Of a stretch of DNA of 64,000 nt, positions 52,803 to 64,000 are shown in pieces. The DNA is from Glycomyces fuscus (GTDB taxonomy: Bacteria; Actinomycetota; Actinomycetes; Streptosporangiales; Streptosporangiaceae). The DNA lies in the NCBI GenBank assembly GCA_002529455.1, contig NYMS01000062.1, positions 62,001 through 126,000 on the forward strand, written 5' to 3'. The notes below the pieces were generated by a model that was not told where the DNA came from, ran no database searches, and was given only the letters and a program-made list of their open reading frames with translations. The position numbers were made by a program, and so were the translations under genes. The stretch's first letter is position 1, and each line of letters opens with the position of its first letter.

Positions 52803-53543
52803 TCAGTCGCGGACGATGACGTTCAGGACGCGCCGGTCGGGCAGTTCCACGGTGTGCCCCAGGTCGCGCAGGGCGGACACCAGCTCCTCGGGGGTGGCGG
52901 CGTCCACGCCCTCCAGCAGCAGGGACCGGGCGATGTCGCCCCGGGTGGCCTTGGCCATGTGGCTGACCACCGTACGCCTGGCGACCCCGTCCACCGTGCG
53001 CTCGCGCAGCACCTTGACGGAGACGCCGTTGTCCGGCGCGTAGGCGGCGGCGTAGGCGGACGAGCGGCAGTCGACCAGGAGCTGTCCTCCGGTGAGCTCG
53101 TCCAGGGGTGCGGCCGCCGCGCGGCGCCAGTAGGCGCCCAGGCCGCCCAGGGGCGGCAGCTTCACGCCCATGGACAGGCGGTACGGGGGCAGCCGGTCGG
53201 CGGGCCCGACCACGCCCCACAGGCCGGAGAAGATCAGGACGCGGGCGTCGGGGAGGTCGGGAAGGCCGAGCCGGTCGTAGAGCACGCCCGTGTACAGGTC
53301 GGCCGCCCGCAGGGTCGGCGCGGTGGCCAGGTCCAGGTTGCGTTTGAGCGCGTCGGCCTGCCTGGCGCTGATCCCCAGGGTGTCCAGCGCGGTGTCCTCG
53401 GGCCCCGAGCACAGGTCCGCCAGCGCCGCCATGACCCGCTCGCGGGCCCCGGTCAGCTCCGGAAGGGTCAGCGTCCCGAGGTCGAGACGGGGTCCCTCGC
53501 CGGAGTCGGCCTTGCCCTCGGACGGCGGCAGCAGGATGAGCAT
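52803..53543 (-). CDS. yaaA: YaaA-family peroxide stress protein
   Basis: 246 residues. LILLPPSEGKA at the N-terminus and the C-terminal VVSHMAKATRGDIARSLL are the family signatures, with PDARVLIFSGLWGVVGPADRLPPYRLSMG in the middle. In E. coli, YaaA lowers intracellular free iron under hydrogen peroxide stress and protects DNA; the family binds DNA. Length and motifs agree throughout. The ATG at 53543 follows GGGAAG. It converges on rpoD. Confidence 0.93.
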   Translation of the reverse strand: MLILLPPSEGKADSGEGPRLDLGTLTLPELTGARERVMAALADLCSGPEDTALDTLGISARQADALKRNLDLATAPTLRAADLYTGVLYDRLGLPDLPDARVLIFSGLWGVVGPADRLPPYRLSMGVKLPPLGGLGAYWRRAAAAPLDELTGGQLLVDCRSSAYAAAYAPDNGVSVKVLRERTVDGVARRTVVSHMAKATRGDIARSLLLEGVDAATPEELVSALRDLGHTVELPDRRVLNVIVRD

Positions 53544-53588
53544 GGTGGAACTTCCCAGGTGGAGGCGGTGGTCGGGTACCCGCCCATG

Positions 53589-54315
53589 CTAGGGCGTGTC
53601 GGCGGGCGCCGCCCGGTGGCGGAGGATCCGCACGGCGAGGGTGACGAAGGCGACGCACAACAGGGCGTCCAGGACGGTACCCGCGACGCTGAGGCCCTTG
53701 AGGACGCCGTTGGCGTGCAGGGACACCGACAGGACGCACAGGAAGCCGCCCACACCCACGCCACGGGTCGCGAGCAGCCCCGCGGCCAGGAGCACCCAGC
53801 CCAGGTTGGGGGCCCACACCGGCGCGTACACCACGTGGGCCCGGGGGCAGGGGTACGCGACGAACGCGGTGGCCAGTTCCGGGGAGTGGGCGTCGGCCAG
53901 CTGGAGGGACACGGAGTTGGCGCCCTCGAAAGGCCGCCGCCATCAGGCCGAGCAGCCCCACGACCCCCGCGGCGGTACCCAGCGCGGGCCTGGTCCTGGC
54001 GATCGCGGTGGCCAGTCCGGCGAAGGCGGGCACCAGGAACAGCAGCCCGGTGAACCAGGGCCCCTACCCCCAGGCCGTCGGGCCGGGATCGCCGGAGTAG
54101 GCCGCGATCTGGTCCGGGAAGAAGAAGTGGTGCGGCGCCCTGGCCAGTTCGCCCGCCAGGAGCAGCGGCGGAGCCGCCGCCAGCGAGACGGCGGTCGGCA
54201 GGCGGCCGGGGAAGGGTCCGGGCACGGGGGTCTCGGCCCGTCCCGGCAGGTCGCGGAGCAGGGCCGCCTTCACGGGGCCGGACACGGAAGGGCCCTTCCG
54301 GGAAGTGAGGTGCAT
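53589..54315 (-). pseudogene. Broken membrane-protein gene
   Basis: A single former gene of about 240 codons read in pieces. It begins ATG CAC CTC at 54315 and reads to an in-frame TAG at 54064-54066 (DPGPTAWG-stop). It continues in the same frame through GPWFTGLLFLVPAFAGLATAIARTRP and then needs removal of one T near 53937 to reach the next intact piece, EGANSVSLQLADAHSPELATAFVAYP. The rest has hydrophobic segments up to LRHRAAPADTP. Both breaks are in G- or T-rich short runs. It may be a true pseudogene, or two sequencing errors. The protein was integral to the membrane with an unknown role. Confidence 0.7.
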
Positions 54316-54471
54316 GCCGTCGTCCTCGGTACCGGGAGGGTGCCGTGTCAGGAACGCTGCCACGACGCCGCGGCGGGTGCCCGCACCCCCTGGCGGCCGT
54401 ACCGGTGACACGGGTCCGGGCCCCGCGGGCCCGTCGGATAGCATCGTCGGCTTCGAGGGAGGGGAGCCGGC

Positions 54472-55149
54472 ATGCACGAGTGGGCGCGGCGGGTGACGCG
54501 GGACTGGCCGCCGTTCGAGGTGGAGGAGCGCGGCGGCTGGCGGTTCGGATTCGCCGAGGGGATCACCAAGCGCGCCAACTGCGCGCTCGTGCTGGACCCG
54601 GGCGCGGAGGTCGCGGAGGTCACCGCCTACTACACCGAGCGCGGGCTGAGGCCCTGCGTGCAGGTGTGGCCGGGCGAGGAGGAGGTCGACCGGCGGCTGG
54701 CCGGGCACGGCTACACGGTGGTGGAGCCCTCACTGGTCCTGGCCCGCGGACTCGGTGAGCGCCCCGAGGCCCCGGGCACGTCCTCGGTGGCGGCCTCGCC
54801 CGGCGCCGCATGGGCCGCTCCGGAGGCCGCGCGCATCCTCGGCCCGGTCAACGCCGCCTACGGCGTGGCCGCGGAGGGCCTGGGGAGGGGCGCCGCGGTG
54901 CTGGACGGGGAGTCGGTGGCGGTCTGCGCCATGTTCACCGACCCCGCGGCGCGCGGCCGCGGCGTGGCCGCCGGGCTGCTGGCCGACCTGCTGCGCTGGG
55001 GGTATGACGCGGGCGCGCGGCGGGCCTATCTGTGCGTGGTCGCCGACAACGCTCCCGCGCTGCGGCTGTACGGGCGCGCGGGGTTCACCGAGGTGGCCCG
55101 GTACCACAGCCGTGTGCTGGAGGGCGCACACGAGGGCGGCGGCTCCTGA
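54472..55149 (+). CDS. GNAT-family N-acetyltransferase
   Basis: 225 residues. The C-terminal half has the GNAT acetyl-CoA motif, here AMFTDPAARGRGVAAGLLADLLRWG (motif A, with RGRGVA) and AYLCVVADNAPALRLYGRAGFTEV (motif B). The N-terminal half, GWRFGFAEGITKRANCALVLD and PCVQVWPGEEEVDRRL, is a second, degenerate GNAT-like lobe seen in many actinobacterial acetyltransferases. The acceptor substrate is unknown. The ATG at 54472 follows GGAGGGGAG. Confidence 0.9.
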   Translation: MHEWARRVTRDWPPFEVEERGGWRFGFAEGITKRANCALVLDPGAEVAEVTAYYTERGLRPCVQVWPGEEEVDRRLAGHGYTVVEPSLVLARGLGERPEAPGTSSVAASPGAAWAAPEAARILGPVNAAYGVAAEGLGRGAAVLDGESVAVCAMFTDPAARGRGVAAGLLADLLRWGYDAGARRAYLCVVADNAPALRLYGRAGFTEVARYHSRVLEGAHEGGGS

Positions 55150-55194
55150 GAGGAGCCGCCGCCGGTTCAAGCCTGTTCTGTTGTGCTCTCGTGG

Positions 55195-55413
55195 CTAACG
55201 CTCGTCCGCCTTGCTCTCGGTGAGCTTGTCGGTCTCGTCCTGGATGTCCGAGGCGATCTTACGGAGAGAGTCGTCGTGCTTGCGCATGTGGTGGGCGCAG
55301 AACAGCAGCTCGCCGCCGGAGTTCAGCAGCACCCGGACGTAAGCCTGCGCACCACAGCGGTCGCAACGGTCAGCAGCCGTCAGCGGCTGGGTGGGGGCAA
55401 GGGTTCCAGTCAC
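55195..55413 (-). CDS. Small conserved zinc-ribbon-like protein
   Basis: 72 residues from a GTG at 55413 (GAGGA seven bases upstream). RCDRCGAQAYVRVLLNSGGELLFCAHH has CxxC followed by CxHH, a likely zinc site. The C-terminal part is helical and charged (KHDDSLRKIASDIQDETDKL). I recognise it as a small protein widely conserved in actinobacteria close to the parE-type gene. No function is known. It is divergent from parE. Confidence 0.82.
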   Translation of the reverse strand: MTGTLAPTQPLTAADRCDRCGAQAYVRVLLNSGGELLFCAHHMRKHDDSLRKIASDIQDETDKLTESKADER

Positions 55414-55766
55414 TTCGCCATCCTCAATACTCGGCGTTAGTCACCTCTGACAACATTTAACCCGACCAGGACGTTCCCAACCTGGTCCCGTGTACGCCGA
55501 CAGCGGAATCTGCCTGGTTGATGCCTGGATGTCGTCTCATGTCCTTGTTGTACCCGCCTCTCGGCCTGGCATCCCAGGAAAAGGGGAGCATCCGGGTCGC
55601 ATCCACCGGAGGTGGTAGTCTCGCGCGGGGCAGGCCCCCGTCCTCCCGCCGCGTCCGGCGGTAGCAAGCGACCGGCACGCCGCCCCCTTATCGTCAGTGC
55701 GGCGCGGTACAAAGGGCACGCACCGCACAGCGCCCTGATGGCCCTGAAGACGCAGGAGATGTCCGA
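55414..55766. promoter_or_regulatory. Divergent upstream region with inverted repeat
   Basis: No gene supported in these 353 bases. A perfect inverted repeat GACCAGG-N10-CCTGGTC lies at 55464-55487, near an AT-rich patch (CAACATTTAAC). It could be an operator for the divergent zinc-ribbon and parE genes. The remainder presumably contains the parE promoter, which I could not place. Confidence 0.45.
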
Positions 55767-57872
<2,106 letters not shown>

Positions 57873-57881
57873 CCGGGCGGG

Positions 57882-59024
57882 TCAGGGGGTCTGGGGCGGT
57901 TCCCAGACCCCCTCGGAGAGGAACCGGTCGATGGTCGCGCGGTAGGGCGCCGGGTCCAGCCCCCTCTCCGCCACCCAGGCGTCGTTGTAGTAGCTGTGCT
58001 GGTAGCGTTCGCCGCCGTCGCAGATCAGGGTGACCACACTGCCCCTGCGGCCCTCACGGAGCATCCTGGCGACCAGGTGCCACACGCCCCACAGGTTGGT
58101 GCCCGTGGACCCTCCGGCGGACAGCCCGGTGCGGTCGTGCAGGTGGCGCATCGCGGCGATGCTCGCCGCGTCGGGAACCGGCATCATCAGGTCGATCACC
58201 GAGGGCACGAAGCTCGGCTCCATGCGGGGGCGGCCGATCCCCTCGATTTGGGAGGGCATGCCCGTGGCGTAGTCGGACGCGCCGGTGACCCAGCCGGGGA
58301 AGAACGCCGAGTTCTCCGGGTCCACCACCGCCAGCCGGGTCGCCAGGCGCCGGTAGCGCAGGTAGCGGCCGATGGTGGCGGAGGTGCCGCCGGTGCCCGC
58401 GCCCACCACGATCCACTCCGGGCACGGGTGGCGCTCCATCCCCAGCTGCTCGAAGATCGACTCGGCGATGTTGTTGTTGCCGCGCCAGTCCGTGGCCCGT
58501 TCGGCGTAGGTGAACTGGTCCATGTAGTGCCCGCCGGTCTCGGCGGCCAGCCGCTCGGCCTCGGCGTACATCGCGGGCGGGGAGTCCACGAAGTGGCACC
58601 TGCCGCCGTGGCGCTCGATCAGGGCGATCTTCTCCGGGCTGGTCCTGCGCGGGATGACCGTGATGAAGTCCAGGCCGATCAGCTGGGCGAAGTAGGCCTC
58701 CGACACCGCGGTGGAGCCCGAGCTGGCCTCCACGATGGTGGTGCCCTCCCGGATCCATCCGTTGGCCAGGCCGTACAGGAACAGCGAGCGCGCCAGCCGG
58801 TGCTTGAGGCTGCCCGTGGGGTGCACGGACTCGTCCTTGAGGTACAGGTCGATGCCCCACTCCGGGGGGAGCGGGAACACGTGCAGGTGGGTGTCGGCCG
58901 AGCGGTTGGCGTCGGCGACGACCCTGCGTACCGCCTCGTCCGCCCAGGAGCGGGCGCTGTCGTCGCACCGGTCCACCCACGGGGTGTCGTCGCCCGGCCG
59001 CGGGCCTGTCGGTGAGGATGCCAT
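57882..59024 (-). CDS. PLP-dependent cysteine synthase-like protein (Cds1 type)
   Basis: 380 residues of fold-type II PLP enzymes. The lysine that binds PLP is in [28 protein letters not shown] and [16 protein letters not shown] bind its phosphate. The spacing and the motifs [22 protein letters not shown] and [21 protein letters not shown] are like Rv3684 (Cds1), reported to be an L-cysteine desulfhydrase that makes H2S. Desulfhydrase activity is an inference from that similarity; synthase activity cannot be excluded. The ATG at 59024 is preferred to the upstream frame, which lacks a ribosome-binding site. It converges on parE with a 9-base gap. Confidence 0.88.
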   Translation of the reverse strand: MASSPTGPRPGDDTPWVDRCDDSARSWADEAVRRVVADANRSADTHLHVFPLPPEWGIDLYLKDESVHPTGSLKHRLARSLFLYGLANGWIREGTTIVEASSGSTAVSEAYFAQLIGLDFITVIPRRTSPEKIALIERHGGRCHFVDSPPAMYAEAERLAAETGGHYMDQFTYAERATDWRGNNNIAESIFEQLGMERHPCPEWIVVGAGTGGTSATIGRYLRYRRLATRLAVVDPENSAFFPGWVTGASDYATGMPSQIEGIGRPRMEPSFVPSVIDLMMPVPDAASIAAMRHLHDRTGLSAGGSTGTNLWGVWHLVARMLREGRRGSVVTLICDGGERYQHSYYNDAWVAERGLDPAPYRATIDRFLSEGVWEPPQTP

Positions 59025-59051
59025 GCCCAGCAGGGTAGCCCGGACGCGGGA

Positions 59052-59079
59052 GGGGCCGGGCCCTCCAGGGCCCGGCCCC
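59052..59079 (-). terminator. Terminator after TPR gene
   Basis: GGGGCCGGGCCCT pairs perfectly over 13 bases with AGGGCCCGGCCCC around CC. It lies downstream of the TPR gene and upstream of the Cds1-like gene, both on the minus strand. Confidence 0.88.
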
Positions 59080-59186
59080 ACTCCTGTCCCGGCGTCGGCT
59101 CCCGGCCGACCCGGCCGCGCTTCCGGGGACGGGGGGGTCTCCCGTTCTCGGGGCGCACGCGGCAGCGGCGGCCCCGGGGAGGCCGC

Positions 59187-59513
59187 TCAGTCCAGTGAGC
59201 CGCCGGACATCACCGCGTGCATGCGCCGGTAGGTGGCCGCCTCCTCGTGGCGGCTCTGGCGCTCCAGCGTGCGGGCGAGGGCGATGTGCGCCCAGTTGTC
59301 CACCGGGTCCAGCTCGATGATCCTGCGGAAGGTCCGCTCGGCCTTGTTGAGCTGGGCGGAGTGGAAGTAGGCGCGGCCCAGCAGCTCCAGCAGGGAGCGG
59401 CTGTCGGGCTCGTCCTCGACGATCGGCTCGAGGGTGCGGGCGGCGTAGATGGGGTCGCCCAGTTCCATGAACATACGGGCGCGGTTGAAGGTGTCGTAGG
59501 TGTTCTCTTCCAC
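59187..59513 (-). CDS. Small tetratricopeptide-repeat protein
   Basis: 108 residues from a GTG at 59513 with GGAAGGAG four bases upstream. About three helical TPR-like units occur: TFNRARMFMELGDPIYAARTLEPIV, SRSLLELLGRAYFHSAQLNKAERTFRRII and NWAHIALARTLERQSRHEEAATYRRM. The first two are recognisable TPR motifs with the normal 34-residue period. It serves protein binding; the partner is unknown. Homologues are frequent in actinomycetes. A terminator-like hairpin lies downstream. Confidence 0.85.
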   Translation of the reverse strand: MEENTYDTFNRARMFMELGDPIYAARTLEPIVEDEPDSRSLLELLGRAYFHSAQLNKAERTFRRIIELDPVDNWAHIALARTLERQSRHEEAATYRRMHAVMSGGSLD

Positions 59514-59711
59514 GGTGCTCCTTCCGACGGCGCGTAGCCGTCCCGGATCACAACGGCCGGTGTACCGGTCGCATTCCCTGGTGGGGCGTGTGGGACGGAG
59601 GCGCCTGGACGGGCCTGACGGGCCCTCCCGCGCCTCCGGTCCCACTGAAGAGATCCCCGCGCACGTGCGGCGCACACGTGGACGGCCGCGTCCGTCGTTC
59701 CGGAGGGGCCG

Positions 59712-60239
59712 TCAGAGGTCGACGGGCGTGACCCGGCCGGTGTCCACGTCGTAGAGGGCACCGCCCACCGGAAGCCCCTTGGGCAGCAGCGGGTGGTGGC
59801 GGATGCGCTCCAGGTCGTGCCGGAGGGCTCCCATCTGGTCGTTGTCGGTGTGGAACTCCAGGCTGCGGGTGTCCACCCCGTGCTCCTCCTCGATGAGGTC
59901 GTGGACGGCGTCGTCGCTCTCCACGGAGGCCATCTTGCAGCGGGTGTGCGGCATGACCAGCACCCGGTCCACACCGAGCAGGTACACCGCCAGCACCAGG
60001 GTGCGCAGGGTGTCATCGGTCACGCGGGCGCCGGCGTTGCGCAGGATCTTGGCGTCACCGGGCTTCAGCCCGAGCGCGTCCAAAGGCTCGATCCTGGAGT
60101 CCATGCAGGTCACCAGGCCCAGGCCGCGGGCGGCGACGGGCTTGAGCCCCTGGAGGGAGAAGGACTCGGCGTAGGCGCCGTTGGCCGTTATGAGGTCGTC
60201 GAAGACGCCGGAGGTGGTGGTACCGCTGTTGTCGCTCAC
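59712..60239 (-). CDS. Beta-class carbonic anhydrase
   Basis: 175 residues from a GTG at 60239. Zinc ligands are intact: Cys45 in VTCMDSR, with the Asp47-Arg49 dyad, then His98 and Cys101 in MPHTRC. The NAGARVTDDTLRTLVLAVYLLG helix is characteristic. The enzyme converts CO2 and water to bicarbonate. It is of the short beta class found in actinobacteria. It lies downstream of parC on the same strand, separated by a strong terminator, so it has its own promoter. Confidence 0.93.
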   Translation of the reverse strand: MSDNSGTTTSGVFDDLITANGAYAESFSLQGLKPVAARGLGLVTCMDSRIEPLDALGLKPGDAKILRNAGARVTDDTLRTLVLAVYLLGVDRVLVMPHTRCKMASVESDDAVHDLIEEEHGVDTRSLEFHTDNDQMGALRHDLERIRHHPLLPKGLPVGGALYDVDTGRVTPVDL

Positions 60240-60274
60240 GTGGAGACGCTCCCTTGTCCCGTGGTCGCGGACGC

Positions 60275-60308
60275 GCCGCGCGCACCGGACGGCTCCGGTG
60301 CGCGCGGC
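60275..60308 (-). terminator. Terminator after parC
   Basis: GCCGCGCGCACCGGA pairs perfectly over 15 bases with TCCGGTGCGCGCGGC around CGGC, 16 bases after the parC stop. Confidence 0.9.
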
Positions 60309-60323
60309 ACTTTCCGAGACGAG

Positions 60324-62810
60324 TCAGGCTTCCGCTCCGGGAACGGTGATCCCGGAGTCGGTCTGTCCACTACCTACAGTAACGATCGCGCGGGGCAGCG
60401 CGTCACCGGACCCGTCGCGACGCTCGCTCAGGTCGGGCAGGCGGACCGGCTTGCCGTCCGCGCGCGCGGCGCGGGCCGGGGAGCGGCCGATCCATCCGAA
60501 CAGCAGGGTGTCCTCGCCCTTGAGGTAGCGGTGGCAGCGCACGCCGCCGGTGGCGCGGCCCTTGGTCGGGTAGGCCTCGAAGGGGGTGACCTTGGCCGAA
60601 CCGGCCTGGGTGCCGTCCAGGGCGGCCGAGGTGCCCGAGACGGTGACCACCACCGAGTCCTCCGGGCTGGGCACGGCGCCGAACCACAGCACCCGCGCCC
60701 CCTCCGACAGGCGCACGCCCGCCACGCCGCCCGCGGGCCGTCCCTGGGGCCGCACGGTGCTCGCGGAGAAGCGCAGCAGCTGGGCCTCGGAGGTGATGAA
60801 GGCCAGGTCCTCCTCGCCCGTGGACAGCTGGGTGACGCCCACGACGCGGTCGTCGTCCTTGAGCGACATGATCTCGAAGTCGTCCTTGTTGGGCGGGTAG
60901 TCGGGGGAGACCCGCTTGACCACGCCGCCCCGCGTGCCCACGGCGAAGCCGGGGCCCGAGGCGTTCATGGACACCACCGAGACCACCCGTTCGTCGCCGT
61001 CGAGCTGGACGAACTCGGACACGTCCAGCCCCGAGGCCAGCGGCGGGACCTCCCCGCCCTCGTCGGGCAGCTCCGGCAGCTCCACCACCGGCACGCGGAT
61101 CATCCGGCCCAGGTCGGTGACCAGGCCGACGTCGGAGCGCGAGGTGGTGGGGACGGACACGTGGACCGCGTCGTGCCGGGTGCGCAGGCCCTCGTACACG
61201 CGCGGCACGGCGGCCCCCCTGCTGCGGCCGATCGCGCCGTCCACGCCCATCAGCACGTGGCAGGGCTTGTCGGCCATCTCCAGCGGGATCACCGCGCTGC
61301 GGGCCGCGCCGTCGCTCTCGCGCAGCTGCGTGCGGCGCGGGGTGGCGAACTCCTTGGCGACGTCGCCCAGCTCCTTGGAGACCAGGCGGCGCAGCTTCTT
61401 GTCCGACTCCAGGACCGCGGTGAGGGCGTCGACCTCCTTGTTGAGCTTGTCCCGCTCGGTCTCCAGCTCCATCCGGTCGAAGCGGGTCAGGCGCCGCAGC
61501 GGGGTCTCCAGGATGTAGCGGGCCTGGACATCGGACAGGTCGTAGGCGCCCATGAGCGACTCGCGGGCCGCCGCGGTGTCCTCGGCCTCGCGGATCAGGG
61601 AGATGACCCGGTCGATGTCCAGCAGGGCCACGATCAGGCCGTCCACCAGGTGCAGGCGCTCCTGGCGCTTGGCCCGGCGGAACTCGCTGCGGCGGCGCAC
61701 CACCTCGAGGCGGTGGTTGACGTAGACCTCGAGGAGCTCGCGCAGGCCCAGCGTCTGGGGCTGGCCGTCCACGAGGGCCACGTTGTTGATGCCGAAGGAC
61801 TCCTCCATCGGCGTGAGCCGGTACAGCTCCTCCAGGACGGCCTCGGGGTTGAAGCCGTTCTTGAGCTCGATGACCAGGCGCAGGCCCTGGTTGCGGTCGG
61901 TCAGGTCCTTCAGGTCCGAGATGCCCTGGAGCTTCTTGGACTGCACCAGCTCCTTGATCCGGCTGATGACCTTCTCCGGGCCCACGCTGTAGGGCAGCTC
62001 GGTGACCACCAGGCCCGTACGGCGCGCGGACACCTTCTCGATGGCGACGGTGGCGCGGGTCTTGAACGTGCCCCGGCCGGTCCGGTAGGCGTCGCGGATG
62101 CCGTCCAGGCCGACGATGGTGCCGCCGGTGGGCAGGTCCGGGCCCGGCACGAACTCGGTGAGCTCCTCCAGGGTGGCCTCGGGGTGGGCGATCAGGTGGC
62201 GGGCGGCCGCGACGACCTCGCCCAGGTTGTGCGGGGCCATGTTGGTGGCCATGCCCACCGCGATGCCGGAGGCGCCGTTGACCAGCAGGTTGGGGAAGGC
62301 GGCGGGCAGGACCTCGGGCTCGGTCTCCTGGCCGTCGTAGTTGGGCCGGAAGTCGACGACGTTCTCGTCGATGGATGCGACCAGCTGCTCGGCGGCGCGG
62401 TCCAGGCGCGCCTCGGTGTAGCGCATGGCCGCGGGGGCGTCGTCGCCGCCCAGGGAGCCGAAGTTGCCGTGGCCGTCCACCAGCGGCACGCGCATGGCGA
62501 AGGACTGGCTCAGGCGCACGAGCGCGTCGTAGATGGCGGAGTCGCCGTGGGGGTGGAGGCGGCCCATCACTTCCCCGACGACGCGGGCGCACTTGACGTG
62601 GCCGCGGTCGTGCCGGAGCCCCATCTCGTTCATCTGGTAGAGGATGCGCCGCTGCACCGGTTTCATACCGTCGCGCGCGTCCGGTAGCGCGCGTTGGTAG
62701 ATGACCGAGTAGGCGTACTCCAGGAAGCTGCCGCGCATCTCCTCGGAGACGTCGATGTCGATGATCTTCTCGGCGAGATCCTCGGGGGGACGGGAAGTAG
62801 TACGGGCCAT
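60324..62810 (-). CDS. parC: Type IIA topoisomerase subunit A (ParC type)
   Basis: 828 residues from the ATG at 62810. The breakage-reunion domain holds [24 protein letters not shown], the quinolone region [18 protein letters not shown] (Ser91 and Asp95, the susceptible type), and catalytic Tyr131 in MRYTEARLD. The tower and coiled coil follow ([21 protein letters not shown]). The C-terminal beta-propeller has GQ-like blades ([35 protein letters not shown]), but I did not find the long GyrA-box QRRGGKG of gyrase; this supports ParC. It is on the strand opposite to parE, 2.5 kb away. An extended frame to 63107 is not supported by a start site. Confidence 0.92.
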   Translation of the reverse strand: MARTTSRPPEDLAEKIIDIDVSEEMRGSFLEYAYSVIYQRALPDARDGMKPVQRRILYQMNEMGLRHDRGHVKCARVVGEVMGRLHPHGDSAIYDALVRLSQSFAMRVPLVDGHGNFGSLGGDDAPAAMRYTEARLDRAAEQLVASIDENVVDFRPNYDGQETEPEVLPAAFPNLLVNGASGIAVGMATNMAPHNLGEVVAAARHLIAHPEATLEELTEFVPGPDLPTGGTIVGLDGIRDAYRTGRGTFKTRATVAIEKVSARRTGLVVTELPYSVGPEKVISRIKELVQSKKLQGISDLKDLTDRNQGLRLVIELKNGFNPEAVLEELYRLTPMEESFGINNVALVDGQPQTLGLRELLEVYVNHRLEVVRRRSEFRRAKRQERLHLVDGLIVALLDIDRVISLIREAEDTAAARESLMGAYDLSDVQARYILETPLRRLTRFDRMELETERDKLNKEVDALTAVLESDKKLRRLVSKELGDVAKEFATPRRTQLRESDGAARSAVIPLEMADKPCHVLMGVDGAIGRSRGAAVPRVYEGLRTRHDAVHVSVPTTSRSDVGLVTDLGRMIRVPVVELPELPDEGGEVPPLASGLDVSEFVQLDGDERVVSVVSMNASGPGFAVGTRGGVVKRVSPDYPPNKDDFEIMSLKDDDRVVGVTQLSTGEEDLAFITSEAQLLRFSASTVRPQGRPAGGVAGVRLSEGARVLWFGAVPSPEDSVVVTVSGTSAALDGTQAGSAKVTPFEAYPTKGRATGGVRCHRYLKGEDTLLFGWIGRSPARAARADGKPVRLPDLSERRDGSGDALPRAIVTVGSGQTDSGITVPGAEA

Positions 62811-63119
62811 GTCCGTAATTCTGGCCTGTGCCAGAGACTGAAACGTACACGGAGGCGTCGCCGGACGCGTGTGAGTCTCGTGACGGGGGGTTCCGCCCGC
62901 CCGTGCGACGTGCGGGTTGTGTGGCCTTGGGCGGGCGCGTGATGTTTCTGCGCTTTGGCATCGGACGGTCGCACAACAGTCCGATTGTGCCCAGAACTCC
63001 CGAAACGGAGCCGTGGAGGCGGTCCGTTTCGGCCGGTGCGTCCCGGGACGGTGCGGGACGCGCGGCGCCCCCGGCGCCCGCGGGGGCACCGGGGGCACCG
63101 GGGGCACCGGTGCCGGCCG
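62811..63119. other. Intergenic region upstream of parC
   Basis: No supported gene. It should carry the parC promoter (leftward). At 63081-63107 a 9-base unit, CGGGGGCAC, is repeated three times in tandem, followed by the palindrome GGCACCGGTGCC, which could help end transcription of the glycoside hydrolase gene. Confidence 0.55.
63081..63107. repeat. Tandem repeat, CGGGGGCAC x 3
   Basis: Three exact copies of a 9-base unit in the region after the glycoside hydrolase stop codon. Such short GC-rich tandem repeats may vary in copy number between strains. Confidence 0.8.
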
Positions 63120-64000
63120 TCAGCCGGTGAAGGGGATCGTCACCGAGGCCCCGCCGTCGGGGCCGAGCAGGACCCGCGAGGACGCGTCGCCCAGGGCGCT
63201 CCACAGCTCGACGCGGACGGAGCCGCCCTCCAGGTCGCCGAGGGACCCGTCGGCGCTCGTCGCGCCCTGGCCCTGGGTGTACTCCTCCCAGCCGGCCAGG
63301 TCGTTGGTGGCGAAGTAGCGGTAGGTCTCCGTGCGGTCGTCGGTGCCGTCGCCGTCCAGGTCGTAGACCACGCGGGCCTGGATCGCGTTGCCGACCGCGT
63401 TCCCGGAGTCCACGGGCAGCGAGAACGCGGTGGCACCGCCGGTGTGGGTGCCGGTCAGGTCGTCGGCGCGCAGCACCACGCGGTCGTTCGGCGGCAGGCC
63501 GTCCTGGTTGCGCCCCCCGGCGGAGGCCACGGTGATCTCGTCGGCGGATCCGTGCGGGGTGCCCGAGAGCGAGGAGGGGGTCAGGTGGAGGCTGCCGTCG
63601 CCGACGTTGCCCTCGCCGGGGTCGCCCGGGTCGCCGGGGTCGCCGGGGCCGCCCGGGTCACCGCCGCCGCCCTCGCCCGTGGTGGAGGCCAGCGAGCGCG
63701 GCTCCACGTCCAGCTCGACGCCGTCGGAGAAGGTGACGGTCAGCGGGGAGGCGGAGGGGTTGAAGGCGACGTGGGTGCGCTCCCCGCCGTCGGTGAAGAC
63801 GGCGTAGTGCGCGGTGTCGGCGGTGACGGAGGTGTCCACGGTGCCGACCTCGGCGAGTGTCGAGGTCCACTGGTAGGTGTGCGCCTTGGACTCGCCCGCC
63901 TCGGGCTCGTAGGTGTCCCACTGCTCGTCGAACATGCGCAGGGCGTCGTCCCCGTCGGAGAGCGCGCGGTGCGCCCAGTGGATGTCCCGCCAGATCTGCG
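63120..64000 (-). CDS. Secreted glycoside hydrolase, 3' part (probable beta-1,3-glucanase)
   Basis: The last 292 codons of a gene that starts beyond the right edge. The segment up to about 63690 ([70 protein letters not shown]) looks like the C-terminal end of GH81-type endo-beta-1,3-glucanase catalytic modules, but the class is not certain. A Gly/Asp/Pro linker ([18 protein letters not shown]) leads to a final beta-rich module with [24 protein letters not shown] and ending SVTIPFTG, probably carbohydrate-binding. A secreted polymer-degrading role is likely. Signal peptide and catalytic residues are outside the window. Confidence 0.7.
   Translation of the reverse strand, partial: QIWRDIHWAHRALSDGDDALRMFDEQWDTYEPEAGESKAHTYQWTSTLAEVGTVDTSVTADTAHYAVFTDGGERTHVAFNPSASPLTVTFSDGVELDVEPRSLASTTGEGGGGDPGGPGDPGDPGDPGEGNVGDGSLHLTPSSLSGTPHGSADEITVASAGGRNQDGLPPNDRVVLRADDLTGTHTGGATAFSLPVDSGNAVGNAIQARVVYDLDGDGTDDRTETYRYFATNDLAGWEEYTQGQGATSADGSLGDLEGGSVRVELWSALGDASSRVLLGPDGGASVTIPFTG

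Noticed and set aside
63120-64000. Calling the truncated hydrolase a chitinase or amylase
   Set aside because: Catalytic residues are outside the window; only the C-terminal part fits GH81-like enzymes, so a narrower name is not supported.

Overview
This is a chromosomal segment of a high-GC actinomycete. Almost every gene uses G or C in the third codon position, GTG and TTG starts are common, and the gene set is actinobacterial: lexA-nrdR-nrdJ, a primary sigma factor of the HrdB type, a ParE/ParC-type topoisomerase pair, and a sugar ABC importer without its own ATPase. The two genes for 10-methyl (tuberculostearic) fatty acids and the general protein content point to Nocardiopsis or a close relative. 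The genus is inferred from gene content, not from a marker gene.

Layout. 1-5.3 kb: 5' part of a lactate-monooxygenase-like gene, an ABC exporter divergent from a TetR regulator with operator-like repeats between them, a GroES-like protein, an NAD-dependent dehydrogenase, and the first of two identical tRNA-Ala(GGC) genes. 5.3-12.7 kb: second tRNA-Ala, an ArsR/SRPBCC pair, a DinG-type helicase, several uncharacterised conserved proteins and a glutamate-racemase-like enzyme. 12.9-22 kb: tmsA-tmsB lipid methylation genes, then a DasABC-like sugar importer interrupted by an opposite-strand gene, then an acyl-CoA ligase. 22.4-34 kb: leuS, two related membrane-anchored proteins, a lipoprotein hydrolase, lexA with a recognisable SOS box, and nrdR-nrdJ, where the B12-dependent ribonucleotide reductase carries a 430-residue intein with LAGLIDADG motifs.

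34-45 kb: an unusual back-to-back pair of large SPFH (stomatin/prohibitin-like) membrane proteins, small membrane proteins, rnhB, a membrane-anchored protein with two CbxX-type AAA domains, a sugar nucleotidyltransferase and a tyrosine-phosphatase-like protein whose stop codon lies at the edge of a decayed IS200/IS605 element. 45-55 kb: the tnpB remnant, a conserved 560-residue protein, a PAS-GAF-PP2C phosphatase, a repeat-rich intergenic region with CRISPR-like pieces, rpoD, yaaA, a broken membrane-protein gene and an acetyltransferase. 55-64 kb: parE and parC on opposite strands around a Cds1-like PLP enzyme, a TPR protein and a carbonic anhydrase, ending in the 3' part of a secreted glycoside hydrolase.

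The DNA metabolism genes form a coherent set: LexA controls damage responses, NrdR and NrdJ supply deoxynucleotides, ParE/ParC separate chromosomes, and DinG and RNase HII deal with unusual nucleic acid structures. Strong GC-rich hairpins separate many transcription units and were read directly. No function was confirmed by database search; all names come from motif recognition.
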